NCBI GenBank assembly: GCA_019649035.1
Contig: BMAT01005639.1
Location: 149,422-175,672 of the forward strand
Reading direction: 5' to 3'
DNA: 26,251 nt
Origin: Elysia marginata
Lineage: Eukaryota; Mollusca; Gastropoda; Plakobranchidae
Shown here: positions 1 to 10,977 of the stretch, in pieces
How positions within the stretch are numbered: the first letter of the stretch is position 1
Layout: every line of letters begins with the position of its first letter
Program-made: the position numbers and the translations under genes
Notes under the pieces: generated by a model
What the model saw: only the letters and a program-made list of their open reading frames with translations
What the model was told of the DNA's origin: nothing
Databases searched by the model: none

Positions 1-1
1 C

Positions 2-32
<31 letters not shown>

Positions 33-69
33 CTATCTCTATCTCTCTATCTCCCTCTCTCTCTCTCAT
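1..69. repeat. (CTAT)n / (CT)n microsatellite
   Basis: Tandem CTAT units pass into CTCTAT and then pure CT. It lies in the intron upstream of the first visible GH3 exon. The rest of that intron (70-381) shows nothing recognisable. Confidence 0.95.
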
Positions 70-381
70 GTTTTTGCTTTGTTTGTAAAGAACCCATACC
101 CCCCTTTCTGGATGGGGAAATTCATTTACGCATGCGGTATTACTATGGACTTTGAAAAATTACTGCGAGTAAATCCTAATATTACTGTGAAGCAAAATAT
201 AGGTTGGTAGGTCTGCTTAAATCATTCAGTCTCTGTGAAAACTGTTTATATAAAATACATATTAGATAATAGAGAAGTGAGAGATTTTTAAGGCCTAGTT
301 CTAACAATATCTACATCATATTGTATTGTTCTTCAATAATCAAGTTGTATATTCAAACTCTCTTTTTTTGTATTATTTTAG

Positions 382-509
382 GTAAAGGAGGGCCACACCT
401 ATGAGCTTGTTATTACCAATCCAACTTGCCTATACCGCTACAGATTTGGTGATGTTGTCAAAGTAGTTGGCTTTTACAACCAATGTCCAATTATAGAGTT
501 TAAATACAG
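382..509 (+). CDS. GH3 gene exon (YRYRFGD motif)
   Basis: The acceptor is tattattttag and the donor aaatacag|gtaagt. The exon starts in phase 0 at VKEGHTYEL and ends two bases into a codon. It holds the YRYRFGD signature and the strand VVKVVGFYNQ. The 848-bp intron that follows (510-1357) is AT-rich and holds nothing I recognise. Confidence 0.9.
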
Positions 510-3500
510 GTAAGTGTCGTGAGGCACTCTCATTAGTCTCAAAGCTTAAGTTGCGGGTTAAGAAACCAATTGTGAAACTTCATATCATTTTGCTCTTATT
601 TCAATCATTTTTTGGTGTGTGCATGTTTTGTTTTTGTTTATTTTACACGTAGGGCTAAACCTATTCTATTTGGTTTGTGGAACTTCAAATTGGGATTTTG
701 GGGGTAAGGAGGTAAGGTACATACTGTTAATAATTCATCAAATACAAAAAATAAGTTGTGCATAGAGAGCAATGTCGGTACAAAACTAATGGTGTTAGAG
801 GACAGGAGAGAACGATGGAAGAGGTGTTGAACACCTTTGATAAATTGTTTGGGCCAAGTTTTCCTTTATTATATGATGTATAAACTGGTCTAGATATAAC
901 TTTTTACTTTTCTTGCTTTTACTGATCAAGGCTTTGCATTTTTTTGAGTTTCAAGTAAAGTCAATTTACTTTTAGTTGTAATTAAAAGACAATTGGTATT
1001 TTTTCTGGCAACTTTTGAAAAGTAAGCGTATTATAGATCTTTTTATTGTTGTTTTTTTTATCTTTTCTGTACTAGCTTTAATTATCTAATGCTAAGGTTA
1101 CTTGATGCACAAATGATGTTTGAAAAATTTCAAAAAGGAGGAATTTTGTAGATGCTATTTTTCCATTTCATGGTTTGTTCTTTGTACTGAGGTATTTTTT
1201 TTCTTTTCTTGAATTCTCATGAACTATTAAAGCTACAATGCTTAAAGCAAATATTTGGTTTTTTAGTTGGACATTCTGTGGTCACTAGTGTGATTCATTT
1301 GTCTCTTTCTTCGAGGGTTTATGTTTTAACCATTCAAATTCGTTTCCTCAATGCTAGGAAAGGCCAGTTCCTGAATGTTAGAGGAGAGAAGATATCAGAA
1401 GCACAGTTTTATGAAATCCTCAAAGGCACTATAACAAAGATATGGGCAGATACCCGTCTAGCAGACTATTGCTGCATGGAAAGTGTTGTATTGGAGGGCA
1501 TGGATGTCCCAAGTGGTGAGTTTCCCATCCTTTTATCAATGTAGTAAACTTACTGTAATTTTTCTGATGAATTGAAATACATCTGAGACGGTTAGTTTGG
1601 GGTTGTGGTAAGGTAGCCATGTGTAATATTTTTACTTATACTGAGTTTTTTGTGCTGTTCTTGTTTAATTCACACCAGTGACAGTTGAGTTTAAATGTGA
1701 TCTTATCTTTTCAGTTCTGTTTTATTTGGACAAAAGCCTGTTTCATCTGCATAAATATCTTTCCTGAATTTAAAGTCCTTTTTAGCTATTTGGATTATGG
1801 CTTTTGCTGATATTGTAACTTTGTCTTTTAACACTTGGAATTATATGCTTTTTTGTGGTTTGAATGAACCTCTTTCATTGGCTTTCTCTCAGACTTGAAG
1901 ACCAGTCAGCCATGCTATCATGTTTTTGTTGAGCTGGAAACAGATGATGGCTCAAGAGATGTCCGCATTGTGTCAAAAGCTCAGCGGAAAATGGTGAGCT
2001 GAATACAATAAAGAAATGATATTTTATTTAACCTCTCCCTGATGAGAGTTTTATGTGGAAAGATGTAGCCTTATTTTCTTTTTTAGTTTTAAATTGCAAA
2101 ATCACCAGAGTTATAACCTCATCATGATAAAAGGCAAATAGGTTAGTATCCAAAGATGTAGATAATATCCATGTCATGTCTTTGTAGCTCCAGATAGTTT
2201 GTGACAATTTTTTTTCAAAATGATTTTTTTTTTTTTTATCAATAAGGGAACTAGACCTGATAGATTGTGTTTGTAAAGATTAATGCATATTTTATGTACA
2301 ATGAGCCCTTTGACAAAATTAGAACTTATTTTTTACTTAAATGTAAAGAAGTATGTTGGCTTTAGAATCTTGGAGGTTTAAAAAAATGTATTACAAATAA
2401 GAACCTCAAGTTCTTAATATCTATTTTCTTTTTTTTTTTCCATTTTTTTACTGTATGGTATTATTCTAATACACTTTTTATTATTGTGAAGCTTGGTTCA
2501 AACTGTCAGTATCTTCTCCTTGGATGCAAGACAACCCAGAGCTTCAAAAAGATATGTTTTAAAAACATCAGGCTCTAAAACTTCACAGCATTGTATTTTT
2601 TAGTTGAATTGAGATCTTGGAGTGGGCAGTTTCGACATTTAAAACTCAAATAGGTGTCAGCATCTAGTCCACTAGCCATTATAAAAACTAGGTTGTACAT
2701 TCCCAACAAAGCAGGGTTTTTTTCTGTGTGTTCTACAAAAGTATGCTGGTAAAATAAGGTGCACCTTTTTGAGGGAATTCCTGTTCTAAGGCATCAAAGT
2801 GAGCATTCTGTACATCAATTTTTATGTTTGAAATTTGACAAAAAGCTTAAGTTTTAGTCCTAGAAAGGTCACACATTAATTTTTTCTCATAATTTCCATA
2901 AGTCTTAGATCTAAAATAAAATTCCTTTTGAAGAGCGCATATAATCTACCGTTTGTCACTTTTATGGTTAATGTGCAGAATTTTGAAACATAAAATTAAA
3001 ACACAGGCAAAGGGAACTGCATGTCAACTTATATTAAATTGAAACTATAGGCCCTATCTAAATTGATATATTTTTAACATCTAATCTACACTTATATATC
3101 TAAAACTTCATGTAGACCTTGGTATCAGCAATTCTAATCTATCAGCATTTTGAAAGGGTTTGTTCCACAGCCTCATTAAGGGTTGGATTGTTTTTTTTTC
3201 CTTTTAGCCTCTAAGATAGAGTTATGAGTATAGTTAAAGCTATAGTATATGTTGGTCTCATCATAGTTTATTTTCACCTGTTGTAGAATGGGCAAATTGG
3301 CTAGTTTAAACAAAAATCTTTCAAGCTTTAACCTAAGCACATTGATTACACTAAAAATTTGTTTTTCTTGTTTTGTTTCCATTCCTTCTCCACTTCAGCT
3401 GGATGATGCCCTCATGGTTCACTCGTACCCTTACTCTTCATTCCGACACAAGGGTAGCATTGCACCCATACAAGTGCATGTTGTCCCACGGGGGAGTTTC

Positions 3501-3623
3501 CTGGCGTTGCGTAGGTTCATGCTGGGACAACCAGACTCTGCTTCTAATCAGTACAAAGTCCCTCGTGTACTGCGGAGGCAAGAGGCAGCTAAATTTATGT
3601 TGGACAAGAGGCTCAAACAATAA
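382..3623 (+). CDS. GH3 domain-containing protein (GHDC-like), C-terminal part, four exons
   Basis: Exons 382-509, 1358-1515, 1893-1993 and 3399-3623 join in frame through GT-AG introns and give about 203 residues ending in TAA. The product shows GH3-family landmarks. ELVITNPTCLYRYRFGD with VVKVVGFYNQ matches the YRYR-GD nucleotide-binding region of this adenylate-forming fold. FLNVRGEKISE is the following conserved strand and turn. The end has the QYKVPRVL box. Plant GH3 enzymes join amino acids to acyl acids through an acyl-adenylate; animal homologues (GHDC) have no firmly assigned substrate, so the reaction here is not inferred. Family members are roughly 500-600 residues, so the N-terminal half and start codon lie left of the window. 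No frameshift or missing splice site is seen in the visible part. The gene is convergent with the LRR/EF-hand gene. Confidence 0.9.
1358..1515 (+). CDS. GH3 gene exon (FLNVRGEKISE)
   Basis: The acceptor is caatgctag and the donor ccaagtg|gtgagt. It enters with one base completing an Arg codon and ends with one base of an Asp codon. It encodes RKGQFLNVRGEKISE and a helix with the KIWADTRLADYCC segment. An apparent upstream ATG at 1209 is intronic: that frame only reads into the exon by chance. The next intron, 1516-1892, is featureless. Confidence 0.9.
1893..1993 (+). CDS. GH3 gene exon (CYHVFVELE)
   Basis: The acceptor is ggctttctctcag and the donor cggaaaatg|gtgagc. The exon supplies the last two bases of an Asp codon and ends in phase 0. 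It encodes CYHVFVELETDDGS, matching the C-terminal strand of GH3 proteins. No long open frame marks it, so it is found only by frame and splice logic. The 1.4-kb intron 1994-3398 is AT-rich with no recognisable content. Confidence 0.85.
3399..3623 (+). CDS. GH3 gene terminal exon
   Basis: The acceptor is cttctccacttcag and the exon enters in phase 0. Its 74 codons run from LDDALMVHSY through HVVPRGSF and QYKVPRVL to RLKQ and a TAA stop. QYKVPRVL is the conserved GH3 C-terminal box. The overlapping frame opening at 3288 includes intron sequence upstream of this acceptor. Confidence 0.9.
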   Translation: MDDALMVHSYPYSSFRHKGSIAPIQVHVVPRGSFLALRRFMLGQPDSASNQYKVPRVLRRQEAAKFMLDKRLKQ

Positions 3624-3648
3624 GATGTTGTAACAGAAGTTTTGTAGA

Positions 3649-3654
3649 AATAAA
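3649..3654 (+). promoter_or_regulatory. Proximal poly(A) signal candidate (AATAAA)
   Basis: A canonical hexamer 26 bases after the GH3 stop codon. It is the nearest signal and would give a very short 3' UTR. Confidence 0.45.
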
Positions 3655-4869
3655 TTTTAGGCTATTATTTGGATATGAAAAGAACTTTGAAATATGAATT
3701 TGTACTTACTTAAATTTTTTATTCTGTTCTATAAAAAAAAAAGATCAAACCTAATTTAAGAGGTGTTGACAGTCTAGTCAGAAGGGTATAAACTTTTTTT
3801 CTCTTTATTTTTTGCCAGGTAATACCTTGAATGAATGCATCTTTTGACTGGCAAAAAATGCAGTAAAGATCATTCAAGTTACTATGAGTTTTCATGAAGG
3901 ATGAAAGCTTTTAGAACTAAAGCAGGGAGCATATTAAATGGGTTTTAAATATTAGTTATTATGTTTGAAGAAAAGAAATGAAGCAAAAAGGAAAAAAATT
4001 GTTCCAGAAAAACTGACTTATCAATCTGTCTTCCCACTTGATTTTTATATTATTACAAGGCTGTTTGTTTTGTTTTTTTTGTCTTTTGCTGTTTTTGTTT
4101 AAATCAAATTTTTGCATTTCCTGAAGCTGAAAGTTTTAAAGATTTTTAGATGAGTGGGAAGAAAAGCACTTGGATTGCTAGGTTGAATTTTTTTTCAGGG
4201 TAAATTATCTGTGATACTTTCAAATAAATCCTCACCCAATATGCTTGATTGTGTCTGCTTTGTGTTTGAGAAAAGTATTTGATTCAGTGGTTGCAAATAT
4301 GACTTGATATTGGTTAATTGAAGAAGTCCATAAAAGTATGTGCGCAAAGAAAAAAGTTGTTATGCAATAAAGGAAGGTTTGATTGTATAACCTCAAGTTA
4401 GTAGTTTTCCTGAAATGCAAGTACATGTGCAATTACTCCATTCACTTCTTACTAAACATGCTTAACACTTTTAATGCAAATCTGATAGCACTTCAAATAG
4501 AGAATGAAAAAGCCATTTTAAGAGAACTAAGTCTCATAGCGGAATAAGTAGCATTAAGTTTTATGTAGGCCTAATGTTTAAATTTTACATTTTCTGACAC
4601 ATAGACTGCTTGCTGGACATCGTGCTTGTTAGAAAGAAAAATGTTTTGGATGGTAGATTGTTCAATTTTTGATTGGATCCAAGACCCAAATGATCTTTTT
4701 TTTGGTAAATTCTGTATAATTTTCTGGTTTTTAAATGTATTATCACTAATATTTGAGGCTGCTTTTATCTGTTGCTTGAGTAAAGACATATAGATTATTA
4801 TAGATATTAAAGAACTATGATAATATTTACTTGTGTTAAGAGTATAATTATTTAAGATGTCAAATCAAG

Positions 4870-5049
4870 TACATTGGAATCCTGATAAAGTCAACACCTT
4901 GGGACCGAAAAAAATGTGTTGACTTTAAGCAAGGGTTGACTTTAACAAGTACAAAAATATAAAGAAATACTAAATGGGACTGCCAAATACAGTTGACTTT
5001 AAGCAAGAGTTTCCCTTAAAGGTGCTGACTTAAAGTGGATTCCACTGTA
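4870..5049. mobile_element. MITE of Tc1/mariner-pogo type, about 180 bp
   Basis: The ends at 4870-4898 and 5021-5049 are imperfect inverted copies of each other over about 29 bases: the left reads TACATTGGAATCC and the right, complemented, TACAGTGGAATCC. Both ends carry TA, fitting TA target-site duplication with a terminus beginning CA(G/T)TGG, as in Tc1/mariner and pogo-like elements. Inside, the motif gttgactttaagcaag occurs twice (4917 and 4992), plus diverged copies. There is no transposase frame, so it would be a non-autonomous element. It lies in the putative GH3 3' UTR. The superfamily is inferred from the TA ends and terminal bases only. Confidence 0.75.
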
Positions 5050-8000
5050 AATTAATTTATATTTTTATGGTAAACTTTAAAAACAGATAGATTGTAAATG
5101 CTTATCTTCTGCACAGAAGAAGGGTTGATAGAAACAAAAGGGATAGGGTTTAAACTAAAAATGTTATTTCTTATTTCTTTCTTGTAAAACTTAATACAGA
5201 TATATATATAATATAAATACTACATTCAAGGCATTTTATTATATTCTTTTTTATCTTTTAAGTGCTTTGTTCTTTATAAAATTTGAACTGTGTTCATATT
5301 TAGGTGCATGTATATTTTTATTGATAGTAATGTTAGAGCTTCAAGGTACTTCAATTTTTTCATTACATATAGTTTATATATTGTAATAACTTCAAAAGCA
5401 TCAACTGTTATAAGTTGATCAGGGTAAAAAAAAAAATCAGAATGTGTGTTACATCAAGCGGAGAGTTTTGAAATCGGGAATTGAATCCCCAAAAGATTTC
5501 TATATCTAATGACAATTTTCTAGGGCCATCTGTGGCTAATGCAGTGATATCTTACCCAACATTCCGTTTTCATGGCAATGAATCTTCTATTACTCTATTT
5601 TTATCTTAACAATATTACCTTTTTCCTTGTCAACAATTTTTTCTTGCATAAATTAGGAGTTTCCAGTCAAATGTCCACTCATTGGGAGGTTAAATGATGC
5701 CAGTCCCTCAACTTTTTCTTCCTAAGTCTCATCTGTTGTGCCTCAACCAACAACTTAATATACATAATACGTCTCAGTCGACGGTGAATGAGTCAGATGT
5801 GACAGCTTCCACCTTCAAACGTCTTGTTGTTTTGAACATGACATTTTTCTAAGATTATTTATGTAATAAGCCTCATAGAATTATCAAATTTTGTGGAAAA
5901 GTATTAAAACTTTTTTTTCGTGTTGCTTGGAAAAAAAAAACGAGAGAAAGAAGAAAAAATAGAGCTTTAAGGGTCGTTTTCTCAAAAAGGAAATTATGGA
6001 TTTCTGACTTTTTTGCCCTTGGTGCAAGACATATTTTTTGATGAGTACTAAAACAGGCTGCTTAGTGATCATAAGTGGGAGTTTCATTCTTAATGGTTGT
6101 TAATGGTATTGATATCAAAGTGTGCATTTAGGTGATAGCAAAACAATTAATATATAAGATCTACTAAGATGACAAATTAATTGAAGCATGCATTTATCAT
6201 TTTATGAGGCCAGTATTTAATCAGATACTATTGTATAAGTTACATTTTTGTTTGAAAGAAAAGTCATTTTTCGAGATTTGGAATTAATATAGGGGTTAAT
6301 AGAATTTTGTTTTGGCTTGAGACTGTTTAAAAAATTTAGTTACGTTAATGCTATCTTTTAAAGCTAATTTTAAAAAACAAGCCTAGATTTTTGCAAACTT
6401 TCTATAGTTTTCAGAAAATCCTGTTTTATTTTGTTTAATGTACTTTCATGAATATTAGCTTCAATGCACGGGTTAAAGTTAAGAAGAATAAGAAAACATT
6501 AGGGATTTTGATCTGATTTTAAAAAAGACTTTAAAATTATTACATTTTTAGAAATTTAACTCCACACCTAACCCTTTTATACTTACATGTATTCCTACAC
6601 TTTATTCCATTGGATTACTTCCTGGACACCATTTTTAATTTGATCAACAGCATTCAGGCTTAAGGCAATGGATTAAACAGCATCCCTAACCTAACATGCA
6701 CTTGTATATAAGACAGTTCTGATTTTTATTGCCCTGCTAAGCTTTAATCTGGCTGATGTTGCAGATTGTGTATGATTTTAAAACAGAATATTAAGCAAGT
6801 TATACTACTAGCAATTGATCACTTTTTAAAATTATACTTCACTATTAACTAGAATAATCTTTCACTAATGTATGATGAATGAAAAAATGTTACTCCAGTA
6901 TTGGTATAAGCAGATGTGAAATTTAAGATAAGAGCACTGCAGCCCGACTGGGGCCGCTGCCCTAGTTAGTCAGTCATTCTAGCAGTTTGTTTAGGACAAT
7001 ATTCTGATATTTTTGTATAGAGATGATTGTGACAAGGATTGATTTGTTTTTATGTCTTATTGGTATTGATAATTGATAGTACAAACATAGTGACGTTTGT
7101 AGACATTTTTCTCTATTGTAAATATTTGGATTGTTGAAGAAGTGAATGTAACTTTAGCAGGATGGGGAAAATATGTACATCTGAATGGTTTGAATTTTTT
7201 GTCCTGGATGAAAAAGTAAAAAAATATTTGTTGTTTTCATATGTTTTAAAGAAGGAAGCAGATAATGTGGTGTATATTTCACAACCTTGAAAACCTTGTT
7301 AGATAGGTTTAAAAATATAAAATAAAAAAATGAAGATTGCATCCTCAGTTAGTACACTAGCAAAATGTCATACGTTAAAGAACAGCCATTTTGGTGGTGT
7401 GTTTGTTTGAGTAAATTCCATCTTGCATAGAAAAATAACTGAAATGAGCTGAGCCATTTTTTTTTAAAACGTAAAAGCATATGTCAGTGAATTAGAGATG
7501 CCATTAAAGCTAGAGTGTGGATCCTCTTCAAAGTTCTGTGCTGCGCCTCTAGTTTTATATATAAAACAGGTAGTCAAAATCCTACTTAAGTTCTTTTTCA
7601 GTCATTTTTAAAAAATTATTAGGTGTACATGTGTGATGAGCAAAAAGTTTTTCAATATTTTCTTCATGGTTAAATGTACCCAATTTATGACATAAACTTT
7701 ATTCATTCTTACAGAATGATTGATTTTTTTTATCTTTTTCAAATAGATCTGTGCGAAAGAACGATAAATTCTCTATCGTTTTTTAAAGGCACAAATCCTA
7801 CACTTAAACTTTGTACTTTTCTTCAGATTCCTATTTCCTCACTTTTCAAAATATGCAATATGTTTTAATTAATTGAATTCCATCAATATCGTCTTCCTCT
7901 GTTGTTTGAATGCTTTAACTACCAAACTGTATAAACTTCTTGTCTCTCTTTTAACAAAGTAACAGAAGGGCCAGTGATACGCCTAATAGAGGAGAAAAGC

Positions 8001-8530
8001 TATTCTGCTGTGTGTTATAACGTTTTTCTCTTTCAGTCTTTTTTAACTTGATCGTTCATAACAAATAATATTGATGGGACAATTAAGTTTGTGTGCTCAT
8101 TTTTTTCTTTTTTCTCAAATCTTTTATAAGCTTGGTTAGAAAATTTGTTATATTATAGCTTGCTGTTTTATGATAAGATAGCCAATGGGAAGAGACAAGA
8201 TGGCAACTTGTAGTTTCATATTATTTTAAGAGCAGTTGTTATTTTTTAAATGCAGTTCATTTCTTCTACATTTTTTTTTCACAAAAATGTTTTCCTCAAT
8301 ACTTCACCCATCTGAGAAAGAAGAGGATACAAATGAAAAATACATCTACAATGTATGTAAAAGATAGCTTGAAAATCAAATATTCTGTTTGTACATGTAG
8401 TTAGATTCCACCTATGATTACTTATCTGTTTGCATAGTGAGGACAAAACATAAAACTATAGCTGTGCTGTTTTATGTATTTAGACTTATAGGTTATATTA
8501 TATATAACCACAGCATTATATAGAAAGTGT

Positions 8531-8550
8531 AAAGACATTGCAATGTCTTT
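8531..8550. repeat. Perfect 20-bp palindrome
   Basis: AAAGACATTGCAATGTCTTT equals its own reverse complement. An AT-rich inverted repeat with 7-base arms and a 5-base centre (GGTTATA/TATAACC, 8491-8509) lies just upstream. In RNA the palindrome could form an 8-bp stem with a TGCA loop. The function is unknown. Confidence 0.8.
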
Positions 8551-8868
8551 TAATTTTAGCAAGTTATTCCTCTCTTGTTTTATTTGTGAACTTTTTTCCT
8601 TTCATGTTTGTCACATTTTCTTAGCTTGCTCAAAAATTGTCAGTCAACATTTTAAATTTTAACTTTTGTATTGTGTTTGTTTATAATGATATGCCTTTGA
8701 AAGTAACTTTGTTCAAAGTTTGTTTGCTGTGCATTAAGGTTTTTGATTGAAATCAGAGTTTTTATGCTTTATGAATTTCTTTATTTGTATGAATATAAAC
8801 TTGGCATTTCTTTTTTTTAAATGTGTTGTGAATTATCTCTCCTGCAAAACCATGAAAATTTAAAATCT

Positions 8869-8874
8869 AATAAA
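8869..8874 (+). promoter_or_regulatory. Distal poly(A) signal candidate (AATAAA)
   Basis: A canonical hexamer in ctaataaagacattgg, followed by a T run (8911-8921) and a GT-rich stretch suitable as a downstream element. It is a plausible end for a long GH3 transcript. Confidence 0.4.
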
Positions 8875-8890
8875 GACATTGGATTGGTAC

Positions 8891-9685
8891 ATGAAATACA
8901 CACTTGTTGCTTTTTTTTTTAGTGTGTCACATTTTTTACCTTACATTTTCATTTTTAATCCTAATTACCCTACTGCGACCCTATGCAAAAAAAAAAAAAA
9001 AACCCAGTTCTTTTTACCCTGATGGGGCTGTTGCCACTGAGACCTCACTGTAAACATTACTGTAGCAGAATAAAACTTTGCTGCTGGGACTGCAACAACA
9101 TGAAAAAATTAGAGTTATCTCCTATTCATAGTATAAATTGAGCAGGAGTTCATTAGGGTAAATAGGGTTAAATGTTTCTTCATCAAAAACCACTTACGGA
9201 TTGACCATAATTCATTTTTTAATTAGTAAAGTAGATCAAAGCATCTCAACCTTTTCTTTGATCTTAGTCCAAACTGATTTAAAATGAGTACCTCAATACA
9301 GGCAGCTTTTTGAATATTCAAATCTGCTAGTTATTGATGTCTACAAATTCCTTGCACCCCTCCTTCTCCTCCCATCCCCTCTACAAATTCCTTACAACTC
9401 TGGAACTTGATTTGAATTGGCTTTAAGTTTAACTGTCAGCAGATTAGCGCTCTTATAGGTTCAAACAAAGAGCTGCATCATATACAGGTGTAAAGAGATA
9501 GAATACTGGTATCATATTGTTTGGTATGTCTTGTCTTTATCTAGTCCGATTCAGTAATAGTACCAAGAATGCAGCTTTTCAAAAGATGTTTGGATAGTGT
9601 ATTTGCCATGTTTCTAGAAAAGAAAATAGGCTAATCAGGATAGAAAAATGTTAAGCACAGCTGACTTGCTTTCATGTGTACATCC
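8891..9685. other. Intergenic, no gene
   Basis: AT-rich sequence between the two convergent genes with a 16-base A run near 8985. The 13-base direct repeat ctacaaattcctt occurs at 9341 and 9381. The right part may be 3' sequence of the LINE remnant, since it follows that remnant's stop on the minus strand; this is inferred from position only. Confidence 0.5.
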
Positions 9686-9848
9686 CTAATGAGACATCCT
9701 AATGGGTGTGGGAATAAAAGACTTCCTGTATCTCTGAGCCCTACATTTTGGAGATAATAAGTGCTCTTATCTTTGGAATCTTTCGTAAGCAGGACACAGT
9801 GGATGAGATTTGCCTCCCATTATTTTTAAGCTCTTTTTAATAACATAT
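9686..9848 (-). mobile_element. Decayed non-LTR retrotransposon fragment (end of RT ORF)
   Basis: On the minus strand one frame reads KKSLKIMGGKSHPLCPAYE, then an in-frame TAA (9767-9769), then QRYRKSFIPTPIRMSH and a TAG stop at 9686. A SHPL motif (9797-9808) followed by an RYR-KSFIP block (9710-9733) just before the stop resembles the C-terminal tail after the reverse-transcriptase domain in many animal LINEs. The usual short linker between the two blocks appears shortened. With a stop inside and no RT core upstream, it is a dead 5'-truncated copy. The family cannot be named, and the match rests on a short motif. Confidence 0.55.
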
Positions 9849-10937
9849 AACAGAGTAGAGCTCATCGCATGATGGCGGACAGCATTGTGTTATATTTGTT
9901 GCCTATTCTAAAACTGCAGGAAGTTATCAAACTTTTTAAAGAAATATTCCAACTGGTTTTGTTTAAAACACAAAGCAAAAAATGTTTAATGTTGAAGTGT
10001 TTTTTTTGTTCCACTATCCGACTCAATTGGGCTGGTAGCTACCAGTCTTGTCAACAATATTGGGCACGTAAATTATGTTTGTACTTATGTGTTTGCACCA
10101 ACGCTTTTTCATTTTAAAAGTGAGTAAAGAAAATTAAAGGTTTTGGATTGTGCAGGACACATACTAAATGAACTAAAATATTCTTTAATCATTTGTTACT
10201 ATTCAGTTGTTTTAGTGGTTATGGATTGCTTTTGCTTCATTTATGGGCAGATTCCATGCCAATTTATATATTGTTTAATGATAGAAGTGTTTTTCAGCAA
10301 CTGCGTACAAGATCTTATACTAATGATAAAAGGAAATGGGCTAAACACCACAACAAAAATTCATGTATGTTCCTGGTTAACCAACCTATAAGTGTGGTGC
10401 CTGGGCTCTAACTCTCAAAGGAAGAAGAATCACGAGTTTCTTTAAAAAAAAACAGCTAAAAAGTATCAGATGTATAAAATAATATAGAATAAGAATCACA
10501 GACCCTCCCCCCTCCCCGTATCGTGTCCATCCAGACGTCGCGTGCTCGCTTACAGACTCCTTATATGACTTTGAAGTGACACATGCTTATTTAATCGAAA
10601 ACAGCAACGAATTCCCGGCGACACAACACTTCCAACACAGAAATTAGCACTGTTTGAACACCCTATAAGACTATCAACAACCTGGACGGCATAGCAGTTC
10701 TTGCTTTTACTCAAGGGATCTACTAAATAAGTTAATTTTTTAAACTCTTATATCATAAACCTCTTAGAAAGTTTATTTTAATTTCAAACAACTGGTTTTT
10801 CCCTTCGACCTTATTTTATAGAGTTGTATTTATGCTTGGTACTCTTTGCACAAATATAAGATGTCTCTATGTACAGCTGCCACTAGATACTAGTTTGTAG
10901 AGACCCGTTGAAATGCTATCGAAGTTATGACTATTAT
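9849..10937. other. Intergenic, no supported gene
   Basis: Mostly AT-rich, with a locally C-rich and CpG-rich block at about 10500-10720 that does not resemble its surroundings. Short frames can be read there on both strands but none is recognisable. It might be remnant transposon or distal 3' sequence of the LRR/EF-hand gene. Confidence 0.4.
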
Positions 10938-10957
10938 GATTGCAAACTTTAATACAA

Positions 10958-10963
10958 TTTATT
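10958..10963 (-). promoter_or_regulatory. Poly(A) signal candidate for the LRR/EF-hand gene
   Basis: On the minus strand AATAAA starts 14 bases after the TGA stop and is followed closely by ATTAAA. Another AATAAA lies at 10772-10777. The first would leave a very short 3' UTR. Confidence 0.45.
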
Positions 10964-10977
10964 GTCCATGGCAAGGT

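Larger units (their letters stand above)
3624..8890 (+). other. Probable long 3' UTR of the GH3 gene, or 3' flank
   Basis: About 5.3 kb of AT-rich sequence with no coding evidence follows the GH3 stop. AATAAA hexamers lie at 3649, 4223, 4366 and 8869. The first is 26 bases after the stop and could end a short transcript. The one at 8869 is followed about 40 bases later by a T-rich and GT-rich stretch, a typical cleavage context, and could end a long form. Inside are the MITE at 4870-5049 and a perfect 20-bp palindrome at 8531. Short open frames here look like chance. Which signal is used cannot be decided from sequence. Confidence 0.45.

Noticed and set aside
1209..1357. ATG-led extension upstream of the second visible GH3 exon
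   Set aside because: A clear acceptor at 1356-1357 has the correct phase for the previous exon; the extension is intronic.
3288..3398. Start of a 111-codon frame into the last GH3 exon
   Set aside because: It includes intron sequence and the pyrimidine tract before the acceptor at 3397-3398.
5761..5850. CpG-containing patch with a TGAGTCA (AP-1-like) site
   Set aside because: A single 7-mer match in 5 kb of noncoding DNA is expected by chance.
9869..10411. Plus-strand frames of 72-82 codons in the intergenic region
   Set aside because: They have no recognisable domain and are rich in Phe, Leu, Cys and Ile from T-rich sequence; they overlap each other in different frames.
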